Shown here: piece after piece, positions 15,693-25,204 of the stretch
How positions within the stretch are numbered: the stretch's first letter is position 1
Layout of the letters: every line of letters starts with the position of its first letter
Source: Streptomyces sp. NRRL WC-3618
GTDB taxonomy: Bacteria; Actinomycetota; Actinomycetes; Streptomycetales; Streptomycetaceae
Reading direction: 5' to 3'
Length of the DNA stretch: 25,655 nucleotides
Assembly: GCF_001280005.1 (NCBI RefSeq)
Contig: NZ_LGDW01000017.1
Location: forward strand, 1 to 25,655
Position numbers and translations under genes: made by a program
The notes under the pieces: generated by a model
What the model was told of the DNA's origin: nothing
Database searches by the model: none
The model's input: the letters and a program-made list of their open reading frames with translations, nothing else

Positions 15693-17221
15693 GTCGCCCG
15701 GGGTTCAGGGCGGCGTGGCGGCGCACCTTCCGCTGCAAGCGCGGGATCCACTCCCTGCGGGTCAAGCTGACGCTGGCCAACGTGGCGCTGCTCGCCCTCG
15801 GCATCGTCGTGGCGACCGCCGGCAGCGTGATGGGGATGCGGCTGTATCTGCAGGACAGCGTCGACACCCAGCTGATGAGCACCCGGGACTCGATCGGCGA
15901 CTCCCGGATCACGCTGGAGCAGATCGACTCCCTGACCGCGTTCGCCGCTCTGACAGACAGGTACCGGCACAGTTCCCCGGGCGCCGGCCCCGCCGGCTCA
16001 GCTCCCTCCGGCCCGTCGGACACCGGCCCCGTGAACTCCAGCTCCTTCGTGTCCGACGGCATCTTCGTGGTCGTCGGCGAGAACGGGCGGGCCATGCCCG
16101 TCGCCGGGTTCGAGGCCACCGCCGACCAGCGGGCCCTGGTCGCCGCCGTCTCCGATCCGGGCGCCCTCGCCGACGACGACCAACCCCACGACATCCGGAT
16201 GCGGGACGCCCCCTACCGTGTCACCGCCGCCCACCTCGCCGACGGCACGACCGTGCTCCTGGCCACCTCGACGGACGCCCTGCGCGACGTTCTCGGCAAG
16301 GCCCTGAAGCTCGATCTCACTGTCGGGACACTGCTGTTGGCGCTCCTCGCCGTGCTCACCATGTTCAGTGTGGGCCGCCGTATGGCACCCCTGGAGGACA
16401 TGGTCGAGACCTCGACGGCCATCGCCGAGGGCGATCTCACCCGGCGGATCCCGTCCAGCCGTGAGGCCACCCTCGAGGTCGAACAACTGCGGGTCGCCCT
16501 CAACACCATGCTCCACCAGGTCGAGTCGGCGTACCGCACCCGCGAGCACAGCGCGGCCCAGCTGCGTCAGTTCGTCGCCGACGCCTCGCACGAACTGCGC
16601 ACCCCGCTGTCCGCGATACGCGGCTACCTCCAGCTGTACGACAAGGGCATGCTGACCGACCCGAAGGAGCGCCGGCGCGCCTGGGACCGGATGAACGGCG
16701 AGGCGGACCGCATGGGGCGCCTCGTGGACGAGCTGCTGACCCTGGCCCGTCTCGACCAGCGGCCCGAACTCCGCCTGAAAAACGTCGACTTGAGCCGCCT
16801 GGTGCGGGACGCGGCGGAGGATCTGCGGATCCAGGAACCGGCCCGGCCGGTCAGCGTGTCCGCCGACGGGGCGATCCTGGTACGGGCCGACGAGTCGGGG
16901 CTCAGACAGGTACTGGGCAACCTCGTGGGCAACGTGCGCACCCATACGCCGGCCGGTGTGGCGGTGCGGCTTGGGGTGGAGCGCGTGGACGGTGTCGTAC
17001 GGCTGTGTGTCGCGGACGAGGGGCCAGGTCTGGCGCGGGAGGACGCGGCGCGGATCTTCGACCGGTTCTTCCGGGCGGGGGGTGGGGCGGGGAGCGGGCT
17101 GGGGCTGGCGATCGTGCAGGGGGTTGTGCAGGCGCACGGCGGGGAGGTCGCGGTGCGGACCGCCTCCGGCGAGGGGCTGGCCGTGACGATCACTTTGCCG
17201 GAGCGGGTGGGTCGCCCCTGA
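15689..17221 (+). CDS. Sensor histidine kinase paired with the response regulator
   Basis: 510 aa from the GTG at 15689, overlapping the regulator stop by 4 bp. Basic N-terminus, first membrane helix about 27-50 (TLANVALLALGIVVATAGSV), an extracytoplasmic sensor of about 155 residues with a Gly/Pro/Ser-rich insert, second helix about 208-230 (VGTLLLALLAVLTMFSV). A HAMP region follows (RRMAPLEDMVETSTAIAEGD). H-box ASHELRTPLSAIRGY with His301; N-box GNLVGNVRTHTP with Asn411/Asn415; G1 DEGPGL; F-box IFDRFFR; G2 GSGLGLAI. All kinase motifs are intact. The ligand is not evident. The divergent MMPL transporter suggests an envelope or export stress signal, which is inference. Confidence 0.95.
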   Translation: MSRPGFRAAWRRTFRCKRGIHSLRVKLTLANVALLALGIVVATAGSVMGMRLYLQDSVDTQLMSTRDSIGDSRITLEQIDSLTAFAALTDRYRHSSPGAGPAGSAPSGPSDTGPVNSSSFVSDGIFVVVGENGRAMPVAGFEATADQRALVAAVSDPGALADDDQPHDIRMRDAPYRVTAAHLADGTTVLLATSTDALRDVLGKALKLDLTVGTLLLALLAVLTMFSVGRRMAPLEDMVETSTAIAEGDLTRRIPSSREATLEVEQLRVALNTMLHQVESAYRTREHSAAQLRQFVADASHELRTPLSAIRGYLQLYDKGMLTDPKERRRAWDRMNGEADRMGRLVDELLTLARLDQRPELRLKNVDLSRLVRDAAEDLRIQEPARPVSVSADGAILVRADESGLRQVLGNLVGNVRTHTPAGVAVRLGVERVDGVVRLCVADEGPGLAREDAARIFDRFFRAGGGAGSGLGLAIVQGVVQAHGGEVAVRTASGEGLAVTITLPERVGRP

Positions 17222-17290
17222 CCGGCGCGGCTGGCGCGACTGGCTTGGCTGGGGGGCGAGTTGTTCGGTCTGTCGGCGTCCGAGCCGTGG

Positions 17291-18583
17291 TCACGCGGTC
17301 GACGCCAACTCCACCACGGTGATGTCCGACGGCGCCCCCACCCGCGTGGGCGGACCCCACGCGCCGGCGCCCCGGGAGACGTACAACTGCGTGTCTCCGT
17401 ACCGCTCCAGGCCCGCCAGGGTCGGGTTGGCGAGGTCGGCGATGAAGTTGCCGGGCCACAGCTGGCCGCCGTGGGTGTGGCCGGAGAGCTGGAGGTCGAC
17501 GCCGTGTTCGACGGCGTCGTGGATCTGCACCGGCTGGTGGGCCAGCAGCACGCTCGCCCGTGAGGTGTCCCGGTCGCCGAGCGCCTTGGCGAAGTCGGGG
17601 CCCTGGCCCTCGCTCTCCCCGGCGAGGTCGTTGACGCCGGCGAGGTCGAAGGCGGGGAGTTCGACGCGCGCGTTCTCCAGGGGGTGCAGACCGAGCCGCC
17701 GTACCTCCTCGATCCACTGTTCGGCGCCGGAGAAGTACTCGTGGTTGCCAGTGACGAAGAACGCGCCGTGGCGCGCCCGGAGTTGGGCGAGGGGGGCGGC
17801 TGCCGGGCCGAGGTCCTTGACACTGCCGTCGACCAGGTCGCCGACGACCGCGATCAGGTCGGGCTGGGTGGAGTTGATCGTGTCGACGACCTTCTGCGCG
17901 AAACCCCGGCCGAGGACGGGCCCGAGGTGGATGTCGCTGACGACGGCGATCCTGAACCCGTGGGCGCCGCGCGGGAGTTTGGCCAGCGGCACGGTGACGC
18001 GCTTGACGCGGGGGCCGCGCAGGACGCCGTACGTGCCGTATCCGACGGTCCCGGCCGCCACGGTCGCGGCCGTTCCGGCGACCACCCGGGCGACGAAGAG
18101 ACGCCGGGAGGGGGCGGAGAGGGGCCGGGGGGAGGCACCGGGGTCAGGGGTGCTCGGGGTGGCAGGGGTTTCCGTTGGCTGTTCCTGGGGCTCGGACGAC
18201 ACCGCCGGTACGGTCTCCGTCTTGCGGAGCGGTACGGGCGGTACGGCGGCCCCGGCCGCGGTGCGCCGGTCCAGGAACCGTCGCAGCAGTGGCCGTACGG
18301 CCTCGCCCGCGATCAGGGACAGCCCCAGATAGATGAACACGGCCAGCCACAGGAAGCCCGGCCAGGCCAGTGTGCGCTGGAGCCAGAAGGGTGCGCCGGT
18401 CCGCTCGGCTACCAGGGCCGCGATCATCATCACGGGCAGCGCGACGAACACCACCGTGCCGACCCGGCGGACGAGGCCGGGGCCGGCGGTCGTGTCGCGC
18501 ACCAGGCGGCGCCAGACGTACCAGTGCAGCCCCACGAGGGTGGCGACCGCGGCGAGGCCGGCGAGCACGAAGACGATGACCAT
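17291..18583 (-). CDS. Membrane-anchored calcineurin-like metallophosphoesterase
   Basis: 430 aa from the ATG at 18583, with GGGGGA about 10 nt upstream; the ORF extending to 18811 overlaps the upstream gene in another frame and is rejected. Residues 1-95 hold three membrane helices, then a Pro/Thr/Glu-rich linker. A fourth hydrophobic segment after SRRLFVARVVAG (about 170-195) places the catalytic domain outside or at the membrane. Metal-site motifs occur in order: SDIHLG (about 218), GDLVDG (about 249), GNHEYFSG (about 282), LAHQP, SGHTHGGQ (about 371). This is the layout of YkoQ/YaeI-type phosphoesterases, some of which act on lipid or nucleotide phosphates; the substrate here is unknown. 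It follows the SCO4848-family gene by 32 bp on the same strand and is likely co-transcribed. Confidence 0.93.
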   Translation of the reverse strand: MVIVFVLAGLAAVATLVGLHWYVWRRLVRDTTAGPGLVRRVGTVVFVALPVMMIAALVAERTGAPFWLQRTLAWPGFLWLAVFIYLGLSLIAGEAVRPLLRRFLDRRTAAGAAVPPVPLRKTETVPAVSSEPQEQPTETPATPSTPDPGASPRPLSAPSRRLFVARVVAGTAATVAAGTVGYGTYGVLRGPRVKRVTVPLAKLPRGAHGFRIAVVSDIHLGPVLGRGFAQKVVDTINSTQPDLIAVVGDLVDGSVKDLGPAAAPLAQLRARHGAFFVTGNHEYFSGAEQWIEEVRRLGLHPLENARVELPAFDLAGVNDLAGESEGQGPDFAKALGDRDTSRASVLLAHQPVQIHDAVEHGVDLQLSGHTHGGQLWPGNFIADLANPTLAGLERYGDTQLYVSRGAGAWGPPTRVGAPSDITVVELASTA

Positions 18584-18600
18584 GCGGGTGTGTCCCCCGT

Positions 18601-18630
18601 TATGAGGTCTGGCGGCTATGAGGTCTGGCG
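18601..18630. repeat. 14-bp tandem duplication across a stop codon
   Basis: TATGAGGTCTGGCG occurs at 18601-18614 and 18617-18630, 2 bp apart. The right copy encodes the last residues and part of the stop of the SCO4848-family gene. The left copy lies in the gap before the metallophosphoesterase. It looks like a small local duplication that lengthened the spacer. Confidence 0.85.
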
Positions 18631-18858
18631 CAAAGCGCGCAGTCCACGCAACCCGATGCCCCCGACGATCGTCCCCAATACGAAGGAGACGACCGCGAGC
18701 ACCAGGTGCACCCAGAAGTACGCCGTCGGAGCACCCGCGTCGTCGAACGCGAGTCCGCTGCCGTCCTTGACCAGATTCTTGATGAAAGTGACCCAGATGA
18801 CCCAGCTCCACACCCCGAAGGCGAGCAGGAACCAGGAGACGGGGCGGCTGAGCTTCAT
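18616..18858 (-). CDS. SCO4848-family small membrane protein
   Basis: 80 aa from the ATG at 18858. Two hydrophobic helices: about 7-27 (VSWFLLAFGVWSWVIWVTFI) and about 47-70 (AYFWVHLVLAVVSFVLGTIVGG), ending with a basic GLRGLRALRQTS tail. The sequence (MKLSRPVSWFLLAFGVWSW) matches what I recall of the conserved actinobacterial family named after S. coelicolor SCO4848, whose function is unknown. The longer ORF reading from 19593 is antisense to the D-Ala-D-Ala carboxypeptidase and is a shadow. A GATACT hexamer 6 nt before the ATG suggests leaderless translation. It is probably the first gene of an operon with the metallophosphoesterase. Confidence 0.85.
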   Translation of the reverse strand: MKLSRPVSWFLLAFGVWSWVIWVTFIKNLVKDGSGLAFDDAGAPTAYFWVHLVLAVVSFVLGTIVGGIGLRGLRALRQTS

Positions 18859-18864
18859 GGGTTC

Positions 18865-18870
18865 AGTATC
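18865..18870 (-). promoter_or_regulatory. -10 hexamer giving a leaderless start for the SCO4848-family gene
   Basis: On the minus strand GATACT ends 6 nt before the ATG at 18858, and there is no Shine-Dalgarno sequence. This hexamer and spacing match those before the response regulator at 15006. Confidence 0.5.
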
Positions 18871-18977
18871 GCCGCCCGGTACGGGGGCCGGTGGCCGGGG
18901 TGGCGAGAGCGACATCAAGGTCGACATCGAGGTCGGCATCAGGGTTGCTTCCAGGGGCGGTACGACTTCACGGGCCA

Positions 18978-18990
18978 GTACATGTACGTT
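18978..18990 (+). promoter_or_regulatory. Palindrome overlapping the -10 of the D-Ala-D-Ala carboxypeptidase gene
   Basis: GTACATGTAC (18978-18987) is a perfect 10-bp palindrome. It overlaps TACGTT (18985-18990), a TAnnnT-type -10 that ends 7 nt before the GTG at 18998. The arrangement suggests a leaderless start, perhaps with an operator on the promoter. Confidence 0.45.
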
Positions 18991-18997
18991 CTCCGTC

Positions 18998-20287
18998 GTG
19001 CCCGCCACCAAGAAGACCGCCAGGCGAACCCTGCTGGTCACCTCCGCCGCCCTGCTGTCCGCCGCGCTGACCGCGCCCGTGCCCGCGGTCGCGGCCCCCA
19101 AGCCGACGCCGGGCGCCACCCCTACGGCGACTCCCCCGGCGAACATGTCGACCGTGGGCGGGCAGCGGCTCGGGCAGGCCGGGACGCAGGTCAACCTCGC
19201 CGCCGGGGTGCCGGTGATCCCCAAGGACATCACCGGCCGCTCCTGGATCGTGGCGGACGCCGAGTCCGGCGACGTCCTCGCCGCCCACAACGCGCACTGG
19301 CGGCTGCCCCCGGCGAGCACGCTGAAGATGCTGTTCGCCGACACGGTGCTGCCGAAGTTCCCGAGGACGATGAAGCACAAGGTCACGGACGCCGACCTGG
19401 CGGACGTCGGCGCCGGCTCCAGCATGGTCGGCGTCAAGGAGAAGGAGACGTACACGGTCCACGACCTGTGGCTCGGCGTCTTCCTGCGCTCCGGCAACGA
19501 CGCGGTGCACGTGCTGTCCCACATGAACGGGGGCGTCGCCGCCACCGTCAAGGACATGAACGAGCACGCCGAGGAACTCCAGGCGCTCGACACGAAGGTG
19601 GTCAGCCCCGACGGCTACGACGAGCGGGGGCAGGTGTCGTCGGCGTACGACCTGACGCTGTTCGCCCGCTCGGGGCTGCAGAAGAAGGATTTCCGCGAGT
19701 ACTGCTCGACGGTTTCGGCCAAGTTCCCCGGCGAGACGAAGAAGAACAAACAGAACAAGCTGGTGCGCGGATCCTTCGAGATCCAGAACACCAACCGGCT
19801 GCTCGCCGGCGACTCGGACATCTCCGTGTACCAGGGCATCGCGGGCGTGAAGAACGGCAACACCACCAACGCGGGCGCGACCTTCACGGGGGTCGCCGAG
19901 CGGGGCGGCAAGGTGCTGCTGGTCACGGTCATGAACCCGGAGAAGACCGAGCACAACGAGGTCTACAAGGAGACCGCACGGCTGCTCGACTGGGGGTTCA
20001 GGGCCGCCGGGAAGGTACAGCCGGTGGGTGAGCTGGTCGCGCCCAAGGGGGCGGCGGGGTCCAGCGCCTCACCGGGACCGACCGAGGGCGCCACCGGCGC
20101 CGGTGAGGCGGGGGGCGGCTCCGGAAAGGGGGGCGCGTCCGCGTCGCCGGTCGCGAAGGAGGCGTCCCAGGTCGCGACGGGAGGGCGCGGGATGGGGGTC
20201 GCGCTGGGGATCGCCGGGGGTGTGATGGTGCTGCTGGCCGGGGGGGCGTTTCTGGTCAATCGACGGTGGCCTTTGCGGAAGAAGTAA
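18998..20287 (+). CDS. D-alanyl-D-alanine carboxypeptidase (peptidase S11), membrane-anchored
   Basis: 429 aa from the GTG at 18998 (VPATKKTARR). The frame is open far upstream to 17684, but that part is antisense to other genes. Residues 1-33 form a signal peptide (LLVTSAALLSAALTAPVPAVAA), then a Pro/Thr linker. Penicillin-binding motifs: S-x-x-K as PASTLK (Ser107, Lys110), S-x-N as RSGND, and the third motif as VKNGNTT, i.e. KNG rather than KTG, a variant I believe also occurs in other actinobacterial S11 enzymes. A Gly/Ser/Ala-rich linker leads to a C-terminal helix (MGVALGIAGGVMVLLAGGAFLV) and a basic RRWPLRKK tail, giving a cell-surface anchor. It trims the terminal D-Ala of peptidoglycan stem peptides. 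Convergent with the BrkB gene (19 bp between stops). Confidence 0.94.
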   Translation: MPATKKTARRTLLVTSAALLSAALTAPVPAVAAPKPTPGATPTATPPANMSTVGGQRLGQAGTQVNLAAGVPVIPKDITGRSWIVADAESGDVLAAHNAHWRLPPASTLKMLFADTVLPKFPRTMKHKVTDADLADVGAGSSMVGVKEKETYTVHDLWLGVFLRSGNDAVHVLSHMNGGVAATVKDMNEHAEELQALDTKVVSPDGYDERGQVSSAYDLTLFARSGLQKKDFREYCSTVSAKFPGETKKNKQNKLVRGSFEIQNTNRLLAGDSDISVYQGIAGVKNGNTTNAGATFTGVAERGGKVLLVTVMNPEKTEHNEVYKETARLLDWGFRAAGKVQPVGELVAPKGAAGSSASPGPTEGATGAGEAGGGSGKGGASASPVAKEASQVATGGRGMGVALGIAGGVMVLLAGGAFLVNRRWPLRKK

Positions 20288-20302
20288 GGCCAGCGGGGTC
20301 TC

Positions 20303-20332
20303 GTCCTCACACGCCGGACGGGCTGGGATGGC
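20303..20332. repeat. Streptomyces intergenic repeat element, copy 1
   Basis: This 30-bp stretch matches 25010-25039 in 29 of 30 positions. Its core is ACGCCGGACGGGCTG, a motif I recognise as abundant in Streptomyces intergenic DNA. Here it lies in the convergent gap and runs into the 3' end of the BrkB gene, encoding that protein's last residues (HPSPSGV). Confidence 0.85.
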
Positions 20333-21218
20333 GGACGTCCGACGTGTCGGGTCCCTCGGACACCTTCGTCTCCGCCGAGGGCGTCGCCGTCCAGGACGCG
20401 CAGAACAGGACCAGTTTCGACGTGAAGTTGATCCACAGGAGCAGGGCCACGGGGACGCCGAACGCGCCGTACATGCTCTTCCCGGCCACGTCCTGCATAT
20501 AGCTGCTCAGCAACAGCTTCAGCAGTTCGAACCCGGCCGCGCCGATCAACGCCGCGACGAACAGCCGCCGCCGGGTCGGTTCCACGCCGGGCAGCAGGGT
20601 GAGGACGTACAGGAGGAGCAGGAAGTCGGCGAGGACCGCGACGGCGAACGCGGCCAGGCGCAGCAGGACCGCTCCCCAGCCCGCCTCGTCGATGCCGAGC
20701 CCCCGCGCCACCCAGCCGACCGCCGCCGAGGCGACGGTGGACGCGCCGATCGTGACGAGGACCGCGCCGCCCAGCCCGACCAGCACACCGGCGTCCTTGA
20801 CCTTGCGCAGGACGGGATTGCCCTCGTCCTCCGGCACTTCCCACACCGCCCGCAGACACTCTCGCATCGAGCCGACCCAGCCGATGCCGGTGAACAGCAG
20901 TACGGCGCCCGCGATCACCCCGATCGTGCCCGCGTTCTCGACCAGCCCGGCGATGTTCAGCTGGTCGGAGATGCCGGGCACCTGCTCGGAGATCTTGTCC
21001 TGGAGCTCCTTCTGCCGTCCGGTGCTGAGCGTGGCGGCGGCGACCGCGGCGGCCACGGTGAGCAGCGGGAACAGTGCCACGAAGCTGATGAAGGTCATCG
21101 CGGCGGCGAGACGTGACCACTTGACGCGGTCGAGACGCTCGTACGACCGCCACACGTGTGTCGTCATCAGGCGGACGACGACCGGGCCGACGCCGGGGAG
21201 CTTCTTCAGCCAGTCCAT
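20307..21218 (-). CDS. YihY/BrkB-family inner-membrane protein
   Basis: 303 aa from the ATG at 21218 (MDWLKKLPGVG); a longer reading to 21323 would overlap the upstream gene. Family features: amphipathic start, RLAAAMTFISFVALFPLLTVAAAV (first helix), AGLVENAGTIGVIAGAVLLFTGIGWVGSMRECLRAVW, then helices VGLGGAVLVTIGASTVASAAVGWV, AAFAVAVLADFLLLLYVLTLLP, and LFVAALIGAAGFELLKLLL with a final YGAFGVPVALLLWINFTSKLVLFCASW. Six or so membrane helices fit the YihY/BrkB pattern. The name comes from an early link to Bordetella serum resistance; the molecular function is uncertain. It follows the RNA ligase-like gene by 73 bp on the same strand. The last residues are encoded by a repeat element, suggesting the repeat replaced the original 3' end. 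Confidence 0.93.
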   Translation of the reverse strand: MDWLKKLPGVGPVVVRLMTTHVWRSYERLDRVKWSRLAAAMTFISFVALFPLLTVAAAVAAATLSTGRQKELQDKISEQVPGISDQLNIAGLVENAGTIGVIAGAVLLFTGIGWVGSMRECLRAVWEVPEDEGNPVLRKVKDAGVLVGLGGAVLVTIGASTVASAAVGWVARGLGIDEAGWGAVLLRLAAFAVAVLADFLLLLYVLTLLPGVEPTRRRLFVAALIGAAGFELLKLLLSSYMQDVAGKSMYGAFGVPVALLLWINFTSKLVLFCASWTATPSAETKVSEGPDTSDVRHPSPSGV

Positions 21219-21291
21219 GGAGAACTTGTACCCCGTAAACGCCGGACCTTGGTAATGCCCGTTACCCGGCTCTACCCGGTTCCACCTGGCT

Positions 21292-21870
21292 CTACCTGGC
21301 CGGGAGGGGGCCGCGTGCCACATGGGCCGCCTGCGGCGGCACGACGGTCCCGCCGAAGGCGTAGTCGCGCAGCTTGCGCCACACCGCGTCGGCTCCCTGC
21401 TGGTAGAGCGCGAAGCCGGTGCACGGCCAGCCGGCCTCGTAGTCGGCGAGTTCCGCGAAGGCCCGGTCCATCGCCTCTTCGGAGATGCTGTGCGCGACCG
21501 TCACATGCGGGTGGTACGGGAACTGCAGTTCGCGTGCCACCGGCCCGGAGGCGTCACGGACCTGCTTCTGCAGCCAGGTGCAGGCCTCCGCGCCCTCGAC
21601 GATCTGGACGAACACGACGGGCGACAGTGGCCGGAAGGTGCCGGTCCCGGAGAGCCGCATCGGGAAGGGTCGGCCCGCGGCGGCCACGTCGACGAGGTGG
21701 GCCTCGATGGCGGGCAGCGCCGTGGAGTCGACTTCCGTGGGCGGCAACAGGGTGACGTGGGTGGGGATGCCGTGTGCGGCGGCGTCACCGAAGCCCGCGC
21801 GCCGCTGCTGGAGCAGGCTGCCGTGTGGCTCCGGGACCGAGATCGACACACCGATCGTTACGGTCCCCAC
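21292..21870 (-). CDS. 2'-5' RNA ligase/cyclic phosphodiesterase-like (2H) protein
   Basis: 192 aa from the GTG at 21870, with AGGAG 6 nt upstream. The two H-x-T/S-x signatures of the 2H phosphoesterase superfamily are present: HVTL (His38, Thr40) and HVTV (His122, Thr124). They lie about 84 residues apart, as expected for the two-lobed fold. Families in this group open or form 2'-5' phosphodiester links or hydrolyse cyclic phosphates in RNA; which one applies here cannot be read from sequence. It lies downstream of trpS on the same strand but is separated by 247 bp of repeat-rich DNA. Confidence 0.9.
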   Translation of the reverse strand: MGTVTIGVSISVPEPHGSLLQQRRAGFGDAAAHGIPTHVTLLPPTEVDSTALPAIEAHLVDVAAAGRPFPMRLSGTGTFRPLSPVVFVQIVEGAEACTWLQKQVRDASGPVARELQFPYHPHVTVAHSISEEAMDRAFAELADYEAGWPCTGFALYQQGADAVWRKLRDYAFGGTVVPPQAAHVARGPLPAR

Positions 21871-21901
21871 GTCGTCTCCTGTTCGTCGGATCGGTGTTGT
21901 C

Positions 21902-21961
21902 TTGCTGTGCTGCTCGTGCTGTGCTGCTCATACGGGCTGTTGCTCATATGGGCTGTTGCTC
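21902..21961. repeat. Degenerate tandem repeats between trpS and the RNA ligase-like gene
   Basis: Two 14-bp units, TTGCTGTGCTGCTC (21902-21915) and GTGCTGTGCTGCTC (21916-21929), are followed by two 16-bp units, ATACGGGCTGTTGCTC (21930-21945) and ATATGGGCTGTTGCTC (21946-21961). All end in GCTC. Related degenerate CAGTGCTGCTC/CAGTACTGCTC units recur at about 22087-22120. The 247-bp gap holds no convincing gene. Confidence 0.85.
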
Positions 21962-22117
21962 GTACCGGTCGGCTTTCGACTGTACGGCCCCGGCGGGTCT
22001 GCGGGCAGGCGCAACCGGAGTGATGTGCAGCGCTCTGGTGCCGCGTCGTGCGCGGTGCGGTGCTACTGGTACCCCTGCGACAGCGGTTCAGTGCTGCTCA
22101 GTACTGCTCGGTGCCGG

Positions 22118-24704
<2,587 letters not shown>

Positions 24705-24737
24705 GGGGACCTCCGGACGTGGCGTTCGGCGTTCACG

Positions 24738-24847
24738 GCTCGGCCCAGGCGCACGGCACTGACTCGCGGACCCCGGCAACGGGTTGCGACGGTCCTGGGG
24801 CCGCTTCCCGATGGTCGGTCCCATCCCAGCGCGCCAGTCACGGCCCG
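24738..24847 (-). promoter_or_regulatory. ZTP riboswitch (pfl motif) in the glyA leader
   Basis: Read on the minus strand, the elements of the ZTP aptamer appear in order. P1 is GGGCCG (24846-24841) with CGGCCC (24803-24798). Between them lie the conserved TGACTGGCG (24840-24832), hairpin P2 GATGG/CCATC with loop GACCGA (24825-24810), and GGGAAG (24809-24804), close to the family GGGGAG. After a linker hairpin comes the conserved 3' segment GCGCCTGGGC (24752-24743), whose CGCC can form the pseudoknot with GGCG of TGACTGGCG. Only about 38 nt separate the aptamer from the glyA ATG, and they include the ribosome binding site. ZTP riboswitches sense ZMP/ZTP, signs of folate shortage, and are known upstream of glyA and purine/folate genes; they normally switch expression on. 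Confidence 0.9.
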
Positions 24848-24853
24848 CCGATC

Positions 24854-24859
24854 AGCCTA
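24854..24859 (-). promoter_or_regulatory. -10 hexamer of the glyA promoter
   Basis: On the minus strand TAGGCT fits TAnnnT. It predicts a transcription start near 24846-24848, exactly at the 5' side of the riboswitch P1 helix. No clear -35 was found. Confidence 0.6.
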
Positions 24860-25009
24860 GCGGGCGGGTCGGCGGTGCGGGCCGTTCCGTCCACCATGCG
24901 AGCGACGTCAGTGCCTTGCTGGTGTGGGTTGTCTCGCCCCCGCCGCCCTTACCCGTCCCATCCCCGGGGCTGCCGCCCCAGACCCCGCTGTCGGCCCTGG
25001 ACGGGCCTT

Positions 25010-25039
25010 GTCCTCAAACGCCGGACGGGCTGGGATGGC
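25010..25039. repeat. Streptomyces intergenic repeat element, copy 2
   Basis: This copy differs from 20303-20332 at one position, reading CTCAAACGCC instead of CTCACACGCC. It lies in non-coding DNA next to a GC-rich hairpin at about 24960-24986, the usual composite setting of this repeat. Confidence 0.85.
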
Positions 25040-25192
25040 TGGGCCTGGGCTTGATAGAAGCAGCGCACGGGTGGGTGGCTGGGAAACACGACCTTGGGTT
25101 GAAGGTGCCTGGTCGTCTCGGCCTGGGGTGGGAAGGAAGGGTCAGCTGAGGGGGCCTTGCCCCCTGGTTCTCCCGCCCTCCTCCGGCCCGCC

Positions 25193-25198
25193 TACAGT
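25193..25198 (+). promoter_or_regulatory. -10 hexamer giving a leaderless start for the transporter gene
   Basis: TACAGT fits TAnnnT and ends 6 nt before the GTG at 25205. The intervening AAG is not a useful ribosome binding site. Confidence 0.55.
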
Positions 25199-25204
25199 CG
25201 CAAG

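Larger units (their letters stand above)
24860..25204. other. Intergenic region between glyA and the transporter, with composite repeats
   Basis: No convincing gene is seen here. Between the glyA promoter and the transporter start lie a G/C hairpin-forming stretch (about 24960-24986, CCCCGGGGCTGCCGCCCC then AGACCCC) and the 30-bp repeat at 25010-25039. Both are common intergenic repeat types in Streptomyces and appear here as one composite element. Confidence 0.6.

Noticed and set aside
17684..18997. Long N-terminal extension of the D-Ala-D-Ala carboxypeptidase frame.
   Set aside because: It is antisense to the metallophosphoesterase and the SCO4848-family gene. A signal peptide begins at 18998, just after a -10 hexamer.
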